Source: Piper betle
Lineage: Eukaryota > Streptophyta > Magnoliopsida > Piperales > Piperaceae
Length of the DNA: 64,000 nucleotides
Assembly: GCA_033002965.1 (NCBI GenBank)
Contig: JAURVB010014815.1
Coordinates: forward strand, 124,001 to 188,000
Reading direction: 5' to 3'
Shown here one piece after another: positions 47,376 through 58,253 of this stretch. Every line of letters begins with the position of its first letter. The first letter of the stretch is position 1. A program made the translations under genes and the position numbers. The notes below the pieces were generated by a model, which did no database searches, was not told the DNA's origin, and worked only from the letters and a program-made list of their open reading frames with translations.

Positions 47376-48503
47376 ATGGAAGATAAGGGAGATCAAATAC
47401 ACGATTTGTGGCTGAGTCAACATGGAATTCGGATTATAGAAGAAGATTGTGAGGAAATTGAAGAAATAGACAAGAGTGGTGAAGATTTTGACAAAATAGA
47501 AGCTGAAGGTGAAGCCGAAAAAATATCCGAATGCTTTGAAAATATGACCCCTTGTTTGGGCATGGAATTCTTGTCAAAAAAGATGCATATGATTTTTACA
47601 ACCAATATGCAAGAAGATAAGGGTTTGGCATTCGAAAGGCATAATTTTATCGATCGAGAAAGACGAACTGTATCACATGTCACAAATTTGTATGTTCGAA
47701 AGAAGGTAAAATAGATATGAATGACAAGAAGAGGAAGATGGGGAGAGACGTTAAAAGGCGTAGACCGACTAGAGAAGATTTCGGACAAAATCAGCAAAAT
47801 GAATAATAATCGGCGAGAAGAGTTCAATAACAAAATATGAAGTGTTTCCACATGATGATGCTTCTAAAAAACATGTTGTTGCATACCAAAGTTGTGGACA
47901 AATGAATGTCACATGCAGTTGCAAGAAATTTGAAAGTGAAGGAATTTTGTGTATGCACATTTTGAAAATTTTTCATAAGAAACAACTCTGCAAAATTCTA
48001 AGTCAATATATGCTATACCGTTGGGCAATTAAAGCTAGATATTGTTATTCAAGCCGAAGTGAGGATACCAACCTCGTTCATTCCTCTAGAAGTCTACTTA
48101 CTCCATTGCAATTATGGAGATTTCGGAATATGACTATCCGATTGCAAGATTTGGGAACAAGTTCAAATGAGCGATATCATTTTGCATTAGCACTTTTAGA
48201 AAATTTGGTTGAACAGCTTGATGCGATTGAGAGTTCATCTTCATTGAGAATAAAAACAAGTAAAGAGTCTGTTGAGAGACAAGTTGCAACTTCAATGGAA
48301 CATATTCCCCAAATAGTAGTACGTGATCCCTCCCAGTTGCGTACTAAAGGTCATCCCAAGAATAGTCAAAGATTGAAGGCTAGATATGAAGTTGCTCAAT
48401 CTCAGACAAAAAATGGATGTGTAGTCTTTGTAATGAGAGAGGTCATTATTCTATGACATGTAAAAATATTCATAGCAATTATAACAATGATTCCATCCAA
48501 TAA
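47376..48503 (+). pseudogene. FAR1/FHY3-like protein, pseudogene lacking the MULE transposase core
   Basis: FAR1-type proteins are DNA-binding regulators derived from Mutator-like transposases. The acidic N-terminus from 47376 leads to MTPCLGMEFLSKK, and then (after frame change) to DAYDFYNQYAR, GFGIRKA, YRSRKT and VCSKEG, the FAR1 DNA-binding domain. That domain has two in-frame stops (near 47619 and 47640). After KRRRPTRED (about 47780) the central transposase domain of several hundred residues is missing. The frame resumes at 47830 with EVFPHDDASKKHVV and a complete SWIM finger, CSCKKFESEGILCMH. A shifted frame ends with a zinc knuckle, CSLCNERGHYSMTC, and stops at 48503. The internal deletion and stops rule out function. 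Confidence 0.8.
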
Positions 48504-48823
48504 GATTTTGTGGGCTTATATAATGTATGGTTATAGATGTTGGGAAATATTGTCATTGTAATTTTTGTGCTTTTTTGGATTGTAATCTTTTGTCCTGTTA
48601 TTGAATGGCAATGATATATTTTTGTCATCCTACCCTGTTGTCAAGGTCTCCATATTTGTGGATTGCGGGTATGGTGTTTGACATTTTGTTTTAACTATTC
48701 CTATTTATATTATTTCTAATATCATATCTATGTCACTTGGAACACAACCATTATACATCATACCTTTTTTCTCTATTTACATAATTACAACATCGCAAAT
48801 ATTCATTAAATATTGACTAAGTA
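48504..48823. other. 3' flank of the FAR1-like pseudogene
   Basis: AT-rich DNA without a recognisable feature. The last ~30 bp (TTAAATATTGACTAAGTAGG) are shared, inverted, with the region after the second tRNA-like copy at 53340. Confidence 0.4.
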
Positions 48824-48896
48824 GGATCTTGATGGATTCGAACCACCATCCCTCAAGAATTTCTTGAGTGCTCTGCCAATTTTGAGCTAAAGATCC
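48824..48896 (-). ncRNA. tRNA-like sequence, copy 1 (tRNA relic or SINE head)
   Basis: The minus strand folds as a cloverleaf: acceptor GGATCTT/AAGATCC (7 of 7 pairs), D stem GCTC/GAGC, anticodon stem CTCAA/TTGAG with loop GAAATTC, and T arm GGTGG-TTCGAAT-CCATC. Pol III A-box-like TAGCTCAAAATTGG and B-box GGTTCGAATCC are present. Position 33 is A instead of the nearly invariant U, so a working tRNA is doubtful. There is no intron. A degraded inverted copy lies at 53263, and homology runs beyond the 3' end, which suits a tRNA-derived repeat. Confidence 0.5.
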
Positions 48897-49841
48897 ATAA
48901 TAGTTAAAGTCATTGAAAAATACAAACTAGTGATACCAATCATTAGTTAAAGACAACTTAACTGCAACATAGACTTCTTTTATCAACTGCTTGAAGGTCT
49001 CTCAATTCCGTCTGTAATTTATGCTAGCACAAGAGTGAGTTCTGATTTAGTACATTACAACCTTACCACAACAAAAACAGAAATAGATAAAAGATTAGGC
49101 CTGACTACAAACAATATTGTATCTTCTTCAACAGTACAGCTAGGAGGAAAACCAACAGTTATGATCAACAAATAGATCCAATGGGGGTTCCTTTGTAGAT
49201 CTGATTCATTTGGTCACCATGCAGCTCTTTCCTTGGTCACATTGCAGCTGATTCATTTGGTCACCTTCTAGCTCTTCAGAAAGGAGAAACATGTATAATG
49301 AGTATATGTTGAAATGCTTGCATTTGGAATTTTTTTGTTCCACTCATACAGAAAATAAAGCATTTAACTTCAAAAAACACAAATGCCTATGTTATTATAT
49401 GCACATTGTATAAACTTTGGCAGCAAAAAATATGCCCGAATATGCCTGCAGCACCCTTCGTTGCAATTCATAAGAAGAAATGGAAGTATATGCCAAGATT
49501 CAATCGGAGCAAGCTATGAGCTGAGCCAAGTTGAGATCTAATCAGCTAGCTTCATGACTAAGACAATCTGATCAAGCCTACATGAGCTCAAGCATATACT
49601 TTTATTCAATGATCTATCTTCAAGTATGCTTTCGCTTGGACTTCATTTACCTTGATTGAGAACCAACATTGTCCAGATGGCTTAAAATATTACTTCGTAT
49701 TAACATCTACAACTTTGCATCAGAAATTATTAGATTTTGTAGGTATATATCCCATAGGGTTGTAGAATTCAACTCGTGTTTATTAAGCAACTGAAAAAAT
49801 AGCTAAGCAAGAGATTAGCTTCATCCCTCCATAATATTTAA
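48897..49841. other. No recognised gene
   Basis: Between the tRNA-like copy and the RAD51B-like piece I see only non-coding sequence with a small internal repeat near 49200-49265 (TGATTCATTTGGTCACC twice). It might hold further introns of the RAD51B-like fragment, but no exon was recognised. Confidence 0.4.
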
Positions 49842-50606
49842 AGACAGCGTTAAAGGTTTTAACACTATAATCCTACCAGCCATCTGCAAAATGAATAATA
49901 ATTCATATATTGTTAAAGTCATTCAACAACTGGAAGAAGGAATGTAGTGGAGTAACAAAAATAAGAAACGAACAGAAAAATTGTGAACACTTCAAGAAAA
50001 CTGTTTGCTCCAATTTTATCATCCGGCAAAAAAAAAATTCAGGGCCCAGATTAAAATGTTTCTGAAAGAATAATATCTGATACTATATAGCTATTGTCAC
50101 CTTTTAGAGCTAAATTTGGATTCTGTATCGATGTAAACAACATGGCCATCCAGCCCCCTGTGACTTTTGGGCAAGGCGGCTAATAAAGCCAGCTTTAGGC
50201 AGACACAGAATGAAGTCAATATCCTTAAAAACGAGCAATCCCGCTTGATAAAACAAGCCTGTAAACTCAGAAGATTCTCATACTTGAGTCTTCCCAATCT
50301 CCGCAGGACCAACCAGTTCTATCAACATGCCAGATGGGATTCCTCCACACAAGGCATCATCTAACCCTTTCAAAGAAATAGGAAGATGAGCCACTAAATG
50401 GCCACCGCCCGTCTTTTCCTCCATGAGCACCAATGCCTACAAGTATGCTGCTTCAAATCCATTAAAAAAAAACCCAAGACAACAATGCAGTTACAACATA
50501 TGCAAACATGGTGATACTTCACAGTTTGATACGATGGACAAGTTATTTTGCTAATATGCGCAACGACAGATGTTACTTGGTCCAAACCAACGTCCAACAG
50601 CTCCAT
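49842..50606 (-). pseudogene. RAD51B-like gene fragment with introns retained
   Basis: Five exon-like pieces in the right order match plant RAD51B, a RecA-fold ATPase of homologous recombination. They are 50606-50523 (MELLDVGLDQVTSVVAHISK), 50436-50284 (LKGLDDALCGGIP, then a Walker A-like GPAEIGKTQ), about 50208-50101 (LKLALLAALP, then GLDGHVVYIDTESKFSS), about 50025-49983 (MIK, a one-base loss, then GANSFLEVF) and 49883-49842 (MAGRIIVLKPLTLS). Exon 2 is exactly 51 codons with AG and GT at its edges. The Walker A motif has Glu for the first Gly. Introns show that DNA, not mRNA, was copied. The first exon and C-terminal half are missing, so it is a non-functional piece next to other gene pieces. 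Confidence 0.75.
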
Positions 50607-50773
50607 ATAATTTAAGAACATCACTTTTTTGAGGTTAATTCCAAAAACAAGTGCCAGACAATTGTTCCAAGAGCCAACAATAGCAAAACCAAAATTTATG
50701 AAATCCAAAAAAAATAGAAGGTTTATAACTTGTTATTTATGGGAAGTATCAAAAACTAGAGCGATATATACAT

Positions 50774-50822
50774 TATCCCAAATGCAGCACATCATTATCA
50801 TCCCAAATGCAGCACATCATTA
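50774..50822. repeat. Short tandem repeat, 24-bp period, two copies
   Basis: ATCCCAAATGCAGCACATCAT occurs twice in a row. Confidence 0.85.
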
Positions 50823-50850
50823 ACCAATAATACCAAATTCGAATAATCAA

Positions 50851-50953
50851 GCACAGCTATGTTGGCTATACTCTAATACAATAAACTTATCCTCGTACAC
50901 GCACGAGGGTAGATTTGTTGTGCTACAGTACAGTAAAGTTAGGCTGTGCTTGA
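50851..50953. repeat. Foldback MITE-like element
   Basis: The left arm from TCAAGCACAGC and the right arm ending GCTGTGCTTGA pair over about 50 bases with small gaps, meeting at CCTCGT-ACACGC-ACGAGG. The left arm is related, in reverse, to the core of the foldback at 44619. No clear target-site duplication was found. Confidence 0.65.
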
Positions 50954-51034
50954 GTTCTGGTTTGACCGTTCAAAAAAAACTTAAAACTTTCCATTCCTAA
51001 GACGAAGTTGACTGCCGCCCCCTATGATCCGATC

Positions 51035-51271
51035 ATGTGCAACGGAGACCTCATCTCCCACTTCATCTTTGCAGGCCGCGCCCGCTGCCGCCGCCTCACT
51101 GCCGATAACCTCCGCCCAGGCCTCCACAAGACACCTCACAGCATTGACTCATATCTCGTCCATGTAGATGAAGAGGAAGACCTCGACTTCGAGGCCGATT
51201 TCCAGGAATTCCTCCACGAGTTTGACGAAGAGGAGCACGACGAGGCAAATATGATACTTTGGAGTAACTGA
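51035..51271 (+). pseudogene. Group VII ERF N-terminal exon fragment (Met-Cys start kept, no AP2 domain)
   Basis: Group VII ERFs are oxygen-responsive transcription factors whose N-terminal Met-Cys makes them targets of the N-degron pathway. This 78-residue frame starts MCNGDLISHF, and RCRRLTADNLRPGL follows. Family members start MCGGAII and have a similar R-x-L/VTAD-x-LWPGL motif. An acidic DFEADFQEFLHEFDEE segment follows, also typical. The start is set at the MC codon pair, although the frame is open from 51008. It stops after ILWSN. No AP2 DNA-binding domain follows in the next kilobases. ERF-VII genes commonly have an intron in this region, so a first exon may have been captured. Gly3 and Gly4 are not both conserved. 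Confidence 0.6.
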
Positions 51272-53262
51272 GATGGAGGAGGCGCACGCAGATTCCAGAT
51301 CTCCATCCCTTTCGCCGCCCTGCCGCCTGACCCTGCATCCAGGTTTTGAGCCGGAGCCGTGGCCCGCGGCCCTGCCGCCTCACCATGGCAGGGCTCTGTC
51401 TTCTTCCTGCCCTCGTCTAAAAAATTGTCGCCCACGCACCACTTTCGAAATCCGGCCATGGAGATCGATGACATCCGACCTCCGACCACTGTCGAAAAAG
51501 GTTTACCTTAAAATCATTATGTAATCTTGTCTTTAGTTTTATTGTTTACCTTCACAACTATTTTGTTAAAGATTTTTTTCTGTATTTGACACCATGATTA
51601 CCTTCATCTGAAAGGTGCTAACATTTAGATTACGGGATTGTGATTCATTATTTTTTTCTGAATAGGTTTACTTGTCATTATTGGTTTTCATCGGTCAAGT
51701 TTACTTGTCATTGTTGGTTTACTTGTCATTGTCCTTCAGGTCATCATAAGATAATATTCTTTCCTTCAACAGGTTTCATCAGTCATGGGAATCAGTTATC
51801 ATATTACATGATGATCTGTTCAAGTTTTATCCTAAACAACTACTGACATAAACATTTTATAATGATTCAATTCATGTTTTTTGATCATTTCAGCTGAGAA
51901 TAGCCTTAACCGAAATTTGTTTGATGTTAAGCACCCAATCTGCAATGGAGTGCACTATCTATCCTTGGATTCATAGCAACTGCAACAGTCTTTCCGACGA
52001 TGACCATCTTCGACCTGTAAAATTTCCCGGCATTCATCCTGCAAGGTTTGATTTCTTAGTGGAAACAATTAAAAATGTTTGCATTGTTCTACAAATGATT
52101 AGTTTGTTACCATCAGTCCTTGAAAGGTCAATTATACCGATTTTCATTACTGTGGGGAGGGCTCCAATCACCATCATAATCTTGGCTGCATATTTAGGGG
52201 ATATTGGTTTCTGCTACCATTTTGTGAAGTTTTGTGTTCGGTTGGTTGATTGTAGGGGAAGAAGCAGTTTGACATGGACGTGTCTGCTGGTCCTTTCGGA
52301 ACCAAGGCAAGGTCTTGCTTTTTTTTTCGCCCCTTCTCTTACTAGTTGACATTTTGTTTTCCTTTTCATTTATTCTATGTAATGTTCACTGAACTTGCAA
52401 ATTATTCTAGTTTTAGTTCGGTTTTTTCTAGGATTGTGTCAAGGGGTGCAGCTAGACGAAAAATTGGCGAAGTTTTGTTTCTTTGCATAAACTTCTCTAA
52501 TTGATTTTAAGATAGTATTCCTCGATGAGTGATGCGGAAATTTTGGTTGTCAATTTAGACGAGCTCAGCTAAGAAAATGACTAAGAAAGGTACCTAATAT
52601 CATTTGCCAGGGATATCCTCACCAGTCTTAAATATTTGCTGAATCACTTGATTCTCTAGTCATGGTAGACTTTTATGAAGAACTGTTAGTCATCATCTCT
52701 CCTAGGAAAGCACTATACGGGGTTTTTTACTGTAAGAAGTTGGATTCCTGTGACATCTTGCCAATGTCAAATATCTCTGTTTTGTACGGAATGCTACTTT
52801 ATGTTGTGCCTTTGTAATATAGACAATTGCCAATGTTATTGTTGCATCTATACAAAAAGCTTGCTTGTTGGAGAAGGTTTCTAAATTGTTTTGAGGTTCT
52901 AGTTCGTGCTTGTTATGGTTTTTTCTCTCCATGTCATCTAATTTCAATTAAGCTTGTCAATTTGTAAAAAGTGGCATGAGCTTTGTTAAATTATATGCAA
53001 AACTTGGTAGATTTCAGGAATTTATAGGTGGTTGACAAAATTGATTTGTTGAGTTGTATGTTTAGGCAACTTAGAATTAATAGAATAGGTTGAAAACCTT
53101 TTTTTTGTAAATTCTAAAAACTGTTCTCTTTGATGCTGTAATCTGCAATAGTTCTAGTAAAGCCTTACAAAATGATTTATCTTTAAATGAAACTGTTGTC
53201 AAATACTATTGTCATAATTAGAAAGTGATAACTTTAGTTTGCTGAAATAAAAAAATTGTTGT
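51272..53262 (+). other. Unassigned stretch with possible further gene pieces
   Basis: GC-rich to 51500, then AT-rich. A possible first exon, MEIDDIRPPTTVEK (51460-51502, followed by GGTTTACC), and an open frame at 51921-52349 could belong to another captured gene, but I recognise neither. The remainder to 53262 is non-coding as far as I can see. Confidence 0.25.
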
Positions 53263-53335
53263 GAATCTTTAGCTCAAAATTGGCATAGCACTCAAAAAAT
53301 TCTCGAGGGATGGTAGTTCAAATCCATCAAAGACC
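53263..53335 (+). ncRNA. tRNA-like sequence, copy 2 (degraded)
   Basis: This is an inverted copy of 48824-48896 with mutations in the acceptor, D and anticodon stems (for example GGCATAGCA for GGCAGAGCA, and TCTCGAG for TTCTTGAG). The B box reads AGTTCAAATCC. The 3' flank CTACTTAGTTAATATTT is also shared with copy 1, in reverse. It cannot make a tRNA. Confidence 0.5.
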
Positions 53336-53600
53336 CTACTTAGTTAATATTTGATAATCAAAGAAATCATGAATTGTCTTTGTAAAATAACTCTTCCCTT
53401 TCAAGGCTTCCAGAAAGTACCAATAGACAATCTATCTTACAGATAATAGGCATACAGAAAAAACAAGAATTTCATGCATTATAGCTCAAAATAACACTTC
53501 CAGAGAAAAGTATTGGAGTCACTGTTTGTGATGGAAAAACTCCTCAGCATGCTTTAAGTTCAATGTTAACAATTATTCAGTGTTAAAAAAACAAAAAAAA

Positions 53601-53970
53601 TTAGCTGACTTTACAACCAATGGAACCAAAAAAAATCACCCAAACATTTGTTGCCAGCATTTGCAGATGCTTAAATGCATTTGTTTTCTGGCTGCAAATC
53701 TTGGCAATGACCATTTCCCAAGTTTGATACTTAGGGATAAGACACTTATCCAACGTTATGCCCAAAATTGTTGAAGCACCAGCAAGTCTTTGTCGCCTCA
53801 TAAGCTCAACAACCAGCTCATTAAAAAACTGTGGCATCGATTGTGTTTACAATGTCCCTAAAATTTGTCAGGAAGGTGTTACATGTAACCAGATCTGGAT
53901 CACAACCTTGATCCAACATGTTGTTCAAGAGATCAACAGCACGTGCCAAACCTTGACATTTGCATAATCC
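53601..53970 (-). pseudogene. PPR protein C-terminal fragment, frameshifted
   Basis: Pentatricopeptide repeat proteins bind organelle RNA. Minus-strand sequence from 53970 encodes GLCKCQGLARAVDLLNNMLD, then GCDPDLVTCNTFLTN, a clear P-type repeat. After a one-base frame change near 53835 it continues with FFNELVVELMRRQRLAGASTI, then LIPKYQTWEMVIAKIC, the usual C-terminal end of such proteins. Upstream (above 53990) the frame runs into GC-rich low-complexity DNA with no further repeats, so only the gene end is present. It is probably a captured piece like its RAD51B- and ERF-like neighbours. Confidence 0.7.
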
Positions 53971-53989
53971 AAAATTTACTGATCCTTGT

Positions 53990-54320
53990 CTGCAGGCGCG
54001 GTGGAGCCAGGGCTGGGGTGGGCTGGGCAGAAGGGCGGGGGTGGCTGAGCCGGGGCAGGGGAGGGAGAGCGGGGGCGGTGGAGCCGGGGCAGGGGAGGGA
54101 GGGCTAGGGCGGCGGAGCCGGGGCTGTGGCAGGGGGAGGAAAGGGGGGTGGAGGGAGGGGGTGAGAGGTGGGCGGGCAGAGCAGCAGGGTGCGGGGGGGG
54201 GGGGGGGCGGGGGTGCAGCTGCGAGGGGGCCGGCCATGGCCACATCGGGCCACCTCGCTCAGGATCATGGCCGGCTCTGCCCTCCCCCGCCTTGCCCCCT
54301 CCACCCGCTCACCCCCTCAT
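53990..54320. repeat. GC-rich low-complexity block
   Basis: GGGGC/GGAGC-rich sequence with a run of about 14 G near 54190-54204. Repeated GGAGCCGGGGC(A/T)G units occur at about 54038, 54080 and 54114. Proline-rich frames on the minus strand and Gly-rich frames on the plus strand come from composition. Confidence 0.7.
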
Positions 54321-54324
54321 ATTA

Positions 54325-55109
54325 ATTATCAAAGTAATTGTAATAAAATTTTATTTTAAAATATCTATTAACTTGTGCATCTTTTGAAAGTTCAAAACTT
54401 GGTCATAATAATGTCAAAAAAAGATAAAACTTCGCGCGATCATCCGCACGCGCTCGCACGCTCGCACGCCCGCGCAGCAGCACGCTCCCGCACCCGCGCG
54501 CCCACGCAGCAGCGAGCCTATCGCCACTCACGCGCACACCAGCGCGCACGACCTCGCGCTCACCCACTACAGTGCTCGGTACAGTTTCCCAGCACAGTTC
54601 CGCTATTTTGATTGGTACTAGCGGCTGCTCGGCATCCTGTGCTGCGTACTCGGCTCGGTAGGCTGCTCGGTCCACGGTTGCACCACAACCTCAATCTGCC
54701 GACCCAAACACCGATCAGCAGCCACTTGAGGTTTCTCGACTTGGACTCAGCCACATGCTCGACACACCACTGCTGTAACCCGACGCCATGCTCCATCGCC
54801 ATGCTCGGTTACTCGGCAGCCTCGTGCACCTCGGTTTGTAACCTGCAACTTGACACGGGTTAGCCTCGGCATGTTGTTTCCACCACTCGGATAGCCACCG
54901 CTACCCCCTCATGGACGCTGGGAACCTAGGGACAAGACCCAAACCCTAGTTCCCGGCAATGCCCATGAATCACGGCCGTAACATATTAACTTTTGTCTTA
55001 TGCACCCTGCTTTTCATATATGTAAATATTATTTTGTGAAACTAGCAAAAAATATTTTAGTTAAATGTGTAACTCATATAAGCTATATGAGACATAGCTC
55101 ATATAAAAT

Positions 55110-55113
<4 letters not shown>
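54325..55113 (-). repeat. Second copy of the Micron-like MITE, split by a 550-bp GC-rich insert
   Basis: 54325-54415 matches the reverse complement of 42110-42200. 54990-55113 matches the reverse complement of 41968-42100, including AAATGTGTA..CATATAA. Between them lies GC-rich sequence (54420-54970) absent from the 42-kb copy. I recognise no gene in that insert. A TA tract follows directly. Confidence 0.6.
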
Positions 55114-55164
<51 letters not shown>

Positions 55165-55179
55165 TACACACACACACAC
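55114..55179. repeat. Compound TA/CA microsatellite
   Basis: About 20 TA units (55114-55155) followed by CA-rich repeats (to 55179). Confidence 0.9.
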
Positions 55180-55206
55180 GGAAATGATAGGGTGTGATCC
55201 CTTACC

Positions 55207-58005
55207 TATAACCCGATTTCAGCTCACCAGTGAACCAACCCAAAAATGCTACCAGTGACCGATCGCTTCGCTAATACACTTGAATCGGTTAAACCGACCC
55301 GGATCTAACCTTGGCGCAATTAAATGGTGATGCAATTATACAACGCATGAATGATATGCTTACGTTTTAACGTTGTTTTATATGCATGCTATAATATGCA
55401 ATCATGTGTAAAACAAAACAAACATGTGAAAAGTTCAAAGAAAATAACTTTTTTAAAAACATAACAGATAGAGTCTTCCCTAAAAGTGCAATGGGGACCA
55501 CCCTATAAACAACAAGCAATATACAGATATAACAATAAAAATGGGAAAACGTAGTAAAAACATAATGTTTCTCTCAACAATTCAATTCTATTTATTTCTA
55601 ACCTTTTGAGCCGAGTCTAGGCTCAATTGATCAGCCCGTTCAATTCTATTTACAATGTTTAATCACATGCAAAGTATTTTATTAACTCACAGAAATGACA
55701 TTCAATTCACATCATTCACAACAATTCATCATTCAACAACATAAATTTCATTCGGCAAGTATATATGTGCATGCAATTGCCTTGTTGCTCCTTTGCAGTC
55801 TCAACAATGCTCAGTTCTTCAGATTCTCATCTACATTGAAAATAGAAAAATGTTAGTAATAAGTTTTACTGGTCCAGAAGTAACTAAAAACAAACTGGCA
55901 CCAGAAAGCTGGCTATGCTATGAAATGAAAACATTTTTAATTCCTCATAGAATCTCTCATAAGGGTGCTAATTAGGAGCCGTTGGCCTTAGCTCAACATC
56001 GTCCCATTCTATCTCATCTCATTCTTTGGCAATTTTAAAACTATCCCTATCTTGAAAAAAAATAATTTTTGTTCCTTTGGCCCTCTACATGCTTCGTATC
56101 ACTTCTAGCTTTGGCCACTGAGGGCAAATACTCTAGGAATGTGCCTTCAGTACCCTTTGAAACCATAAGTCTAGATATGCACTGTATTGCAGTATGTGTA
56201 AACAGTTACACTTCTCTGGGTTTGAGGAACTCAAAGGTGGAGTTGTTAAGATCCCTCAGGAATAAAACAGCCCGCTTTCACTAACATGCACTTGCTCGTG
56301 TAGAACGATTGTCGGTTTTCCCTTGTCTCACATCTCGCTGAAAACTTGAGAAAACTATATATACATAGGCCTAGGTAGGGGTTGTAATATAATAGACCCA
56401 AAAGTATCGTGATATGGATCTGAGTTATCGAAAACAAACTCGAGGTATCTTATCATCAAGGGTTATGAATACAGAAATTCATGCAACTAAATGGCTCGTA
56501 TGGAGTGGGATACAAAAGTCCACCATTCAACACATCTGCTTATCTATTAAAAGAAATCATGATAGAGTAAAAAAAATCAAACCATAAGCAAGTCCCAACG
56601 GACATGGTAGATGTTCCAACCGTGTCCATATGCCTAGGCGACGATCTCCTACTTCTTGCCTACACATTAAAACTTAAAGCAAACGCATGTTATAATGCAT
56701 TTACACATTCTATATCACACACATCAAAACACTCATCATATCAAATTACACACATCAATCCCTATCACATTTTCTAGCTACGTTGCATTTGATTAATAAT
56801 TCATACTCAATTTACTTAATTAATTCCTTAGCATTTATTTTAATACAATTCAAATCACGCAATTCAACTTTATTCATAATAAAAATAATAAAAATATTTA
56901 TCATATCAGTTGATCAAATCTTACCTTGATGTGCTAATGATTATCACTTTTAAGTACATAGGTCGGAGTTAATTATTCCTCCCACTGCCGACAATCGGTG
57001 ACGACTAAAGTTTGTCGCGTGGTTTGAGATTTGAATTCGGCACCCAGCGGCGTCCGAAGTTAGATCGAGTTTGATTGGATGAACTCGGCAAAAATATGGC
57101 GATTTTCGGAGAATTTCAGCGAATCTGATTTTCTAACAATTTTAGCGTTTTTTTGGAAGCTTTCCGAAGGTTTCTCGGTGACTTTTTTGGCGAGGCAACC
57201 GGGGCTATAAGCTGGCACAGCCTTGCGATGATAGCTGGCGGTGGTGGTGGATGCGACTGCGAATTGGACGAGATCAGTCGGTTCGTCCAATCGGCCCTTG
57301 GTGAGCCTTGGTGGTGGCGCCTGAGTGTGGAAAGCTCTACTAGGTCGAAGGGAAGGGCATTGATGGAGCAGCGCGAATGGAAGCAAATCGGCATCGGGAC
57401 ACGCAGCTCTAGGGAGCAGCATTGAGGCATCGTGGAGGCTGGGCAGTGGCCAGGAAGGCTCGAAATGGCACATCGACGACTCGGCGGTGGTAGCAGCATC
57501 GATCGGCGGTTGTATTGCGCCTGAAGCGGGCGTCGATGGCTAGAATTGGGGGGTGGAGTAGGGCAATTTCATAAATAAAAGATTATTCAACTTTGACTTG
57601 TCTCAAAAATAATAACTAACTGGTAATAAATTCTAAAAAAATCCATAAAAATAGAGGAAAATCCTATTAGATATAATACACACCATAACATCAAAATGAC
57701 ATGTTTTATAATTAATAACCCACCCAAATTGCTTTACAACGCGCCTTAATGTATTATTTGGCCTAAAAAAGTATAACTGCATACATAAAAAGTATAACTG
57801 CATATTGTCACATACTCTAATAACTTGTTTTTCATTATCTTTCTGACATTATCATCATATACTTGAGTACACTTGACCCTTATCGTTTATAACACACAAC
57901 TGGCCTCGGCTTAGCATGCAGGTCATGTAATTAATTAACTCGAACTGACGATTGAACTGACTAGTTCACAAATGTAAAACTTTGACTCGAGTCACGGGTT
58001 TTATA
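55207..58005 (-). mobile_element. Solo LTR, family A copy 5 (minus, old)
   Basis: The plus strand starts TATAACCCGATTTCAGC and ends GTCACGGGTTTTATA, the family A ends in reverse with the terminal TG/CA mutated. Flanks TTACC (55202-55206) and TTATC (58006-58010) agree in four of five bases. Landmarks are shared with copy 3 in the same order, such as ATGCTACCRGYGACC, ACCACCCTATAAACAAC and GAATTCGGCACCCAGCGGCG. The GC-rich core is at 57180-57540. Confidence 0.78.
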
Positions 58006-58214
58006 TTATCCAAGTGTGAATGAAATTATCCAAGTCATGCATGTAAAACTGCTAATTTTTTATTTAATGGTTCACATTGGGTAGTTATTAATGAAATTAC
58101 CTATGACTACCCACCCATAACTCCACATGCTAAACCATTAGTTGAAAAATTAGCGGTCAAGATGTAAATTCATAAAGTACACATTTAAAAAAGGTTCACA
58201 CTATATAATCTTCG

Positions 58215-58253
<39 letters not shown>

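Noticed and set aside
48824..48896. Functional tRNA gene with anticodon AAT
   Set aside because: The stems pair well, but base 33 is not U, and a diverged copy with a shared 3' flank indicates a repeat or relic.
51921..52349. Possible ascorbate peroxidase piece (GPFGT motif near 52290)
   Set aside because: Only five to nine residues agree and the rest of the frame does not. It could be another captured piece, but this identity cannot be supported.
53960..54611. Gly- or Pro-rich frames on both strands
   Set aside because: They translate the GC-rich low-complexity block and a CGCACG-rich stretch.
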